In this document: positions 5,911 through 9,836 of the stretch, in pieces
Layout: every line of letters starts with the position of its first letter
Position numbering within the stretch: the stretch's first letter is position 1
Source: an uncultured Collinsella sp.
Lineage (GTDB): Bacteria > Actinomycetota > Coriobacteriia > Coriobacteriales > Coriobacteriaceae
Direction of reading: 5' to 3'
Length of the DNA: 9,836 nucleotides
Assembly (NCBI GenBank): GCA_900545605.1
Contig: UQZL01000051.1
Coordinates: 1-9,836, forward strand
Notes under the pieces: generated by a model
The model's database searches: none
Seen by the model: only the letters and a program-made list of their open reading frames with translations
Told to the model about the DNA's origin: nothing
Made by a program: the position numbers and the translations under genes

Positions 5911-7266
5911 ATGCTTCTGGTCGCTAACGGTTCCGTCTTTACCCGCAATGCTCAGGCCCCGTTCATTCCAAACGGTGCGGTCGCCATTGACGGAGATACG
6001 ATCGTCGAAGTAGGTCCCGAGTGCGAGCTCAAGGCCAAGTACCCGGATGCCGAGTACGTCGATGCCCAGGGCAACCTCATCATGCCCGGACTCATCAACT
6101 GCCACACCCACATCTACTCGGGTCTGGCCCGCGGCCTTGCCATTAAGGGCTGCAACCCCACCAACTTCCTGGAGAATCTCGAGCAGCAGTGGTGGAAGAT
6201 CGACGACAATCTGACGCTCGACGGCACCAAGGCAAGCGCCTATGCCACGATTCTGGACTCCATTCGCGATGGTGTCACCACGATCTTCGACCACCACGCG
6301 AGCTTCTGCGAGATCCCGGGAAGCCTCTTTACCATTAAGGATGCAGCTCAGGAGCTGGGCATGCGTTCGTGCCTGTGCTACGAGGTCTCCGATCGCCGCG
6401 GCCAGGAAAAATGCAACCAGGCCATTGCCGAGAACGCCGAATTTGCCCAGTGGGCCGCCAAGGAGCGTCGCGATAACGACAACCATATGATCGCCGCCAT
6501 GTTTGGCGGACATGCCACCTTTACGCTTTCGGACGAGACCATGGATAAGATGGCCGAGGCCAACAACGGCCTGACCGGCTTCCACATCCATGTGTGCGAG
6601 GGCATGAACGACGTGTGGGATTCCCGCCTCAACCGCGGCGGCATCAGCCCCGTCGAGCGCCTGCTGCAGCACAACCTGCTGGGTCCCGACACCATGCTGG
6701 GTCACTGCATCCACGTGACGCCTGCCGAGATGGATATCGTCAAGGAGTCCGGTACCTGGCTCGTCAACAACCCCGAATCCAATATGGGCAACGCCGTGGG
6801 CTGCGCCCCCGTGCTCGAGTTCTTCCGCCGCGGCATCCCCGTGTGCATGGGCACCGACGCGTACACCCACGATATGCTCGAGAGCCTTAAGGTCTTCCTG
6901 ATCATTCAGCGCCACAACGCCGCCATGCCCAACGTGGGCTGGTGCGAGGCCATGACCATGCTGTTCGAGAACAACGCCAAGATGGCGAGCAAGTACTTCG
7001 ATCGCAAGCTCGGTGTGCTCGAGGCCGGCGCTGCCGCCGACGTCATCGTCATGGACTACAAGCCCTTTACGCCGCTGAGCGAGGAGAATATCGACGGTCA
7101 CATGCTCTTTGGCATGATGGGCAAAAACTGCCGCACTACCATCATCAACGGCCGCGTCCTGTACAAGGATCGCGAGTTCGTTGGGATTGATGAGGAAAAG
7201 ATCAACGCGTGGACCATGGCTGAGTCCAAGAAGCTCTGGAGCACGCTCAACGATCGCGTGTACTAA
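5911..7266 (+). CDS. ssnA: SsnA, putative aminohydrolase (amidohydrolase superfamily)
   Basis: This 451-residue protein belongs to the chlorohydrolase/guanine-deaminase-like branch of the amidohydrolase superfamily and is close in length to E. coli SsnA (about 440). The metal site is intact: H65-x-H67 in PGLINCHTHIYSGLARG, H227 with catalytic E230 (HIHVCE), H265 (LGHCIH) and D316 (CMGTDAYTHDM). It should hydrolyse a ring C-N bond or deaminate a heterocycle in the cytosol; the SsnA substrate is not firmly established from my knowledge, but its genetic company points to a purine-derived compound. I chose the ATG at 5911 because AAGGGAG (5899-5905) sits 5 bases upstream and the protein then begins MLLVANGSVFTRN as in relatives; an in-frame ATG at 5893 would overlap that site. 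The gene follows the permease after a structured spacer and precedes ygfK by 150 bases. The family is very secure. Confidence 0.93.
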   Translation: MLLVANGSVFTRNAQAPFIPNGAVAIDGDTIVEVGPECELKAKYPDAEYVDAQGNLIMPGLINCHTHIYSGLARGLAIKGCNPTNFLENLEQQWWKIDDNLTLDGTKASAYATILDSIRDGVTTIFDHHASFCEIPGSLFTIKDAAQELGMRSCLCYEVSDRRGQEKCNQAIAENAEFAQWAAKERRDNDNHMIAAMFGGHATFTLSDETMDKMAEANNGLTGFHIHVCEGMNDVWDSRLNRGGISPVERLLQHNLLGPDTMLGHCIHVTPAEMDIVKESGTWLVNNPESNMGNAVGCAPVLEFFRRGIPVCMGTDAYTHDMLESLKVFLIIQRHNAAMPNVGWCEAMTMLFENNAKMASKYFDRKLGVLEAGAAADVIVMDYKPFTPLSEENIDGHMLFGMMGKNCRTTIINGRVLYKDREFVGIDEEKINAWTMAESKKLWSTLNDRVY

Positions 7267-7282
7267 TTCCAATTGGAGATTC

Positions 7283-7318
7283 GCGCGCGTCGGATGTTTC
7301 GCCGCATCCGGCGCGCGC
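7283..7318 (+). other. 14-bp GC-rich hairpin between ssnA and ygfK
   Basis: The arms 7283-7296 (GCGCGCGTCGGATG) and 7305-7318 (CATCCGGCGCGCGC) pair over 14 positions with one G-T wobble around an 8-base loop. No T tract follows, so it is not a canonical intrinsic terminator. It could slow polymerase, stabilise the upstream ssnA messenger 3' end or mark an RNA-processing site, letting ssnA and ygfK be expressed at different levels from one transcript. Smaller stems (GCGCT/AGCGC at about 7346-7360) lie downstream before the ygfK ribosome-binding site. Confidence 0.6.
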
Positions 7319-7416
7319 ATAGGCGGCCTCCGCGGGGTCGCCGGCGCTGTGCTAGCGCTATACCGTATTTGCGCCCGCCGCGCGGTCTCGCCGGGCGTTA
7401 CAGAGAGGAGCTCATT

Positions 7417-9836
7417 ATGAGCGACATCATGAGGCCGATCCCGTTTTCGCAGCTGATGAACTGGATCATCGAGGAGCACAAGACTCAGGGCGCCGTCTTT
7501 GGCGTGCGCAAGATGGTCACGACCAACCAGGAGGGTGCGCTTCCCATTTTTGACGAGCGTATCGAGACTCCGTTTGGCCCGGCCGCCGGTCCCAACACGC
7601 AGCTTGCCCAGAACATCGTGGCCTCTTATGTGGCCGGTTCCCGCTTCTTTGAGCTTAAGACCGTTCAGGTTATGGACGGCGAGGAGCTCTCCAAGTGCGT
7701 TAACAAGCCCTGTATCGTGGCACAGGACGAGTGCTACAACTGCGAGTGGTCGACCGAGCTCGAGGTTCCGCAGGCCTTTGCCGAGTACGTGAAGGCATGG
7801 TTTGCCTGCCACCTGATCGCTCGCGAGTACGGCCTGGGCAGCCCGGATGGCTTTGTCTTCAACATGTCCGTGGGCTATGACCTCGAGGGCATCAAGAGCC
7901 CCAAGGTCGATGCCTACATCGAGGGCATGAAGGACGCCAGCGGCTCTGACGTCTGGAATGAGTGCCGCGCATGGGCGCTTGCCAACCTGGACAAGTTTGA
8001 GCATGTCGACGCCGCATTTGTCGAATCCATCCCGGCGCGCGTGTCCAACTCCATCACGGAGTCCACCCTGCACGGCTGCCCGCCGGCCGAGATCGAGCGC
8101 ATCGCGACCTATCTGATCACCGAGAAGGGCCTCAACACCTACATCAAGTGCAACCCCACGCTGCTGGGCTATGAGTTTACACGTCAGCGCCTCAATGAGC
8201 TGGGCTTTGACTACATCGTCTTCGACGATACGCACTTCCGCGAGGACCTGCAGTGGGCCGACGCCGTGCCTATGTTCGAGCGCCTGATCGCCCTGTGCGC
8301 CGAGCGCGGCCTGGAGTTTGGCGTCAAGCTGACCAACACGTTCCCCGTCGACGTGACGAGGAACGAGCTGCCCTCTACCGAGATGTACATGTCCGGCCGT
8401 TCGCTGTTCTCGCTGACCATCGAGGCTGCCCGCCGCATTACCGAGCAGTTTGACGGCAAGCTGCGCATCAGCTACTCCGGCGGTGCCACGGTCTACAACA
8501 TCCGCGCCCTGTACGATGCCGGCATTTGGCCCGTCACCCTGGCGACCGACGTGCTCAAGCCCGGTGGCTACGAGCGCTTTAGTCAGATGGCCGGCGAATT
8601 TGGCGATCTGGACGGCAAGCCGTTCGCGGGCGTCTCTCTCGAGGCTGTGACTGCGATCCAGGCTGACTCGCTCACCAACCCGCTCTACAAGAAGCCGCTG
8701 CGTCCGCTGCCCGACCGCAAGGTCGCCGGCAAGAGCCCGCTTTCCGACTGCTTTACCACGCCGTGCCGCACGAGCTGCCCCATCCAGCAGGATATTCCCG
8801 CCTACCTGGCGGCTGTTGACGAGGGCCGCTACGAGGACGCACTCAACATCATCATCGAGCGCAACGCCCTGCCGTTCATTACCGGCACCATCTGCCCGCA
8901 TCCCTGCGGCCGTGCCTGCGAGCGTGCATTCTACGAGCCCGAGGGCGCCCAGATCCGCGCCAGCAAGCTCAAGGCCGCCCGCGAGGCCATGACCGCCGTG
9001 CTGCCCAAGCTGCGCGCCCAGGCCATCGCCAACGACGGCGAGCGCAACGTAGCCGTTATCGGCGGCGGCCCGGCCGGTCTGGCGACGGCGTTCTTCCTGA
9101 CGCGTGTCGGCGTGCCTGTCACCATCTTTGAGGCCCGCGACTCGCTCGGCGGCGTGGTCCGTCACGTGATCCCCGAGTTCCGTATTGCGAGCGACGATAT
9201 CTCCCACGATGCCGAGCTCTGCCTGGCCTTTGGCGCCAAGGTTCAGCTCAACGCCCGCGTTGATTCTATTGACGAGCTCAAGGCCCAGGGCTTCACCGAC
9301 GTGGTCGTGGCCACTGGTGCCTGGATGCCCGGCTCTGCAGGTTTGGGCGAGGGTGCCGAGCTCGACGTGCTGGAGTTCCTCGAGGCCGCCAAGAAGGGCG
9401 AGAAGCTCGAGCTGGGCGAGGACGTCGTAGTCATTGGCGCCGGCAACACCGCCATGGACGCGGCTCGCGTGGCCAAGCGCCTGGCTGGTGTGAAGAACGT
9501 GCGCCTGGTGTATCGCCGCACCAAGAAGCAGATGCCCGCCGACGAGGAAGAGCTCGATTTTGCTCTTGCCGACGGCGTTGAGTTCTGCGAGCTGCTGGCG
9601 CCCAAGGCGCTCAACGGCGCCGTGCTGACCTGCGATGTTATGGAGCTTGGCGAGCCGGATGCAAGCGGCCGTCGCAGCCCCGTCGCCACGGGCGAGACCG
9701 TCGAGCTTCCCGCCACCACGGTGATCTGCGCCGTGGGCGAGGGCATCGATGCCAGCCTGTACGATGCCGCGGGCGTCGAGCACGACCGTCGCGGCCGCCT
9801 TGCTGCCACCTCCACCGGCGTCGAGGGCGTTTGGGC
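7417..9836 (+). CDS. ygfK: YgfK, FAD/iron-sulfur oxidoreductase subunit ('putative selenate reductase YgfK'), partial
   Basis: The gene starts at an ATG 6 bases after AGAGAGGAG and runs off the right edge after 806 codons; family members are about 1,000 residues. Domain order fits YgfK. The N-terminal dihydroorotate-dehydrogenase-like barrel (about 1-400) has ESTLHGCPP (215-223), KCNPTLLG, an MSGRSLF segment (325-331), YSGGATVYN and LATDVLKPGGY. A glutamate-synthase-beta-like iron-sulfur domain has C445, C450, C454 and C493, C497, C501. An FAD-binding fold begins VIGGGPAGLA (G549, G551, G554), and a nucleotide-binding fold VIGAGNTAMDAAR (G674, G676) lies within it. The expected C-terminal ferredoxin-type clusters lie beyond the window. 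It probably passes electrons from NAD(P)H to a cytosolic reduction or hydroxylase reaction. The selenate reductase name is historical; ygfK and ssnA mark selenium-dependent molybdenum hydroxylase neighbourhoods and anaerobic purine-use clusters. Product family is near certain; the exact reaction is not. Confidence 0.93.
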   Translation, partial: MSDIMRPIPFSQLMNWIIEEHKTQGAVFGVRKMVTTNQEGALPIFDERIETPFGPAAGPNTQLAQNIVASYVAGSRFFELKTVQVMDGEELSKCVNKPCIVAQDECYNCEWSTELEVPQAFAEYVKAWFACHLIAREYGLGSPDGFVFNMSVGYDLEGIKSPKVDAYIEGMKDASGSDVWNECRAWALANLDKFEHVDAAFVESIPARVSNSITESTLHGCPPAEIERIATYLITEKGLNTYIKCNPTLLGYEFTRQRLNELGFDYIVFDDTHFREDLQWADAVPMFERLIALCAERGLEFGVKLTNTFPVDVTRNELPSTEMYMSGRSLFSLTIEAARRITEQFDGKLRISYSGGATVYNIRALYDAGIWPVTLATDVLKPGGYERFSQMAGEFGDLDGKPFAGVSLEAVTAIQADSLTNPLYKKPLRPLPDRKVAGKSPLSDCFTTPCRTSCPIQQDIPAYLAAVDEGRYEDALNIIIERNALPFITGTICPHPCGRACERAFYEPEGAQIRASKLKAAREAMTAVLPKLRAQAIANDGERNVAVIGGGPAGLATAFFLTRVGVPVTIFEARDSLGGVVRHVIPEFRIASDDISHDAELCLAFGAKVQLNARVDSIDELKAQGFTDVVVATGAWMPGSAGLGEGAELDVLEFLEAAKKGEKLELGEDVVVIGAGNTAMDAARVAKRLAGVKNVRLVYRRTKKQMPADEEELDFALADGVEFCELLAPKALNGAVLTCDVMELGEPDASGRRSPVATGETVELPATTVICAVGEGIDASLYDAAGVEHDRRGRLAATSTGVEGVW

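Noticed and set aside
5728..9783. A 1351-codon open frame on the minus strand across the ssnA and ygfK genes and their spacers
   Set aside because: It is antisense to two clearly recognisable genes in a codon-aligned register. It arises because the real genes avoid the TTA, CTA and TCA codons that would be stops on the other strand. Its translation is low-complexity and resembles no family.

Overview
The window looks like a GC-rich chromosome segment from a strictly anaerobic or fermentative gut-type actinobacterium. My best guess is Coriobacteriia (Collinsella or a relative). This rests on strong G/C at third codon positions, AT-rich control regions, good Shine-Dalgarno sites and the SsnA/YgfK gene content. 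No taxonomic marker gene is present, so the assignment is an inference.

Layout: (1) 1-2434, minus strand: a large U32 'peptidase' family protein of the RlhA-like type (probably an RNA hydroxylase rather than a protease), cut off at the left edge. (2) 2435-2811: a 377-base divergent control region with a long terminator-like palindrome, two GATAA/TTATC palindromes and a good sigma-70 promoter for ridA. (3) 2812-3189, plus: ridA, an enamine/imine deaminase. (4) 3220-3255: a bidirectional terminator shared with the convergent gene. (5) 3313-3969, minus: a YheO/DauR-like PAS plus helix-turn-helix regulator, starting at a GTG. (6) 3970-4321: a 352-base divergent control region with a promoter carrying a Fur-box-like sequence between -35 and -10, plus other repeats. 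(7) 4322-5716, plus: a nucleobase permease of the NCS2 family. (8) 5717-5910: a spacer with four successive hairpins. (9) 5911-7266, plus: SsnA, an amidohydrolase-superfamily aminohydrolase. (10) 7267-7416: a spacer with a 14-bp GC-rich hairpin. (11) 7417 to the right edge, plus: YgfK, a flavin/iron-sulfur oxidoreductase subunit, cut off after 806 residues.

Regions 5-11 read as one functional unit. The divergent regulator probably controls uptake of a purine-type compound by the permease and its reductive and hydrolytic breakdown by YgfK and SsnA. SsnA and YgfK are established neighbours of selenium-dependent molybdenum hydroxylases (xanthine-dehydrogenase-like enzymes). They also belong to the ygeX/ygeY/ygeW/ygfK/ssnA/hyuA type clusters linked to anaerobic purine and urate use by gut bacteria. 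RidA may belong to the same physiology: diaminopropionate ammonia-lyase (YgeX), often found in such clusters, makes 2-aminoacrylate, the toxic enamine that RidA removes. YgeX itself is not in this window.

The most unusual points are the permease, in which two carboxylates essential in XanQ-type transporters are both glutamine; the Fur-like site inside its promoter; and the structured spacers between the catabolic genes.
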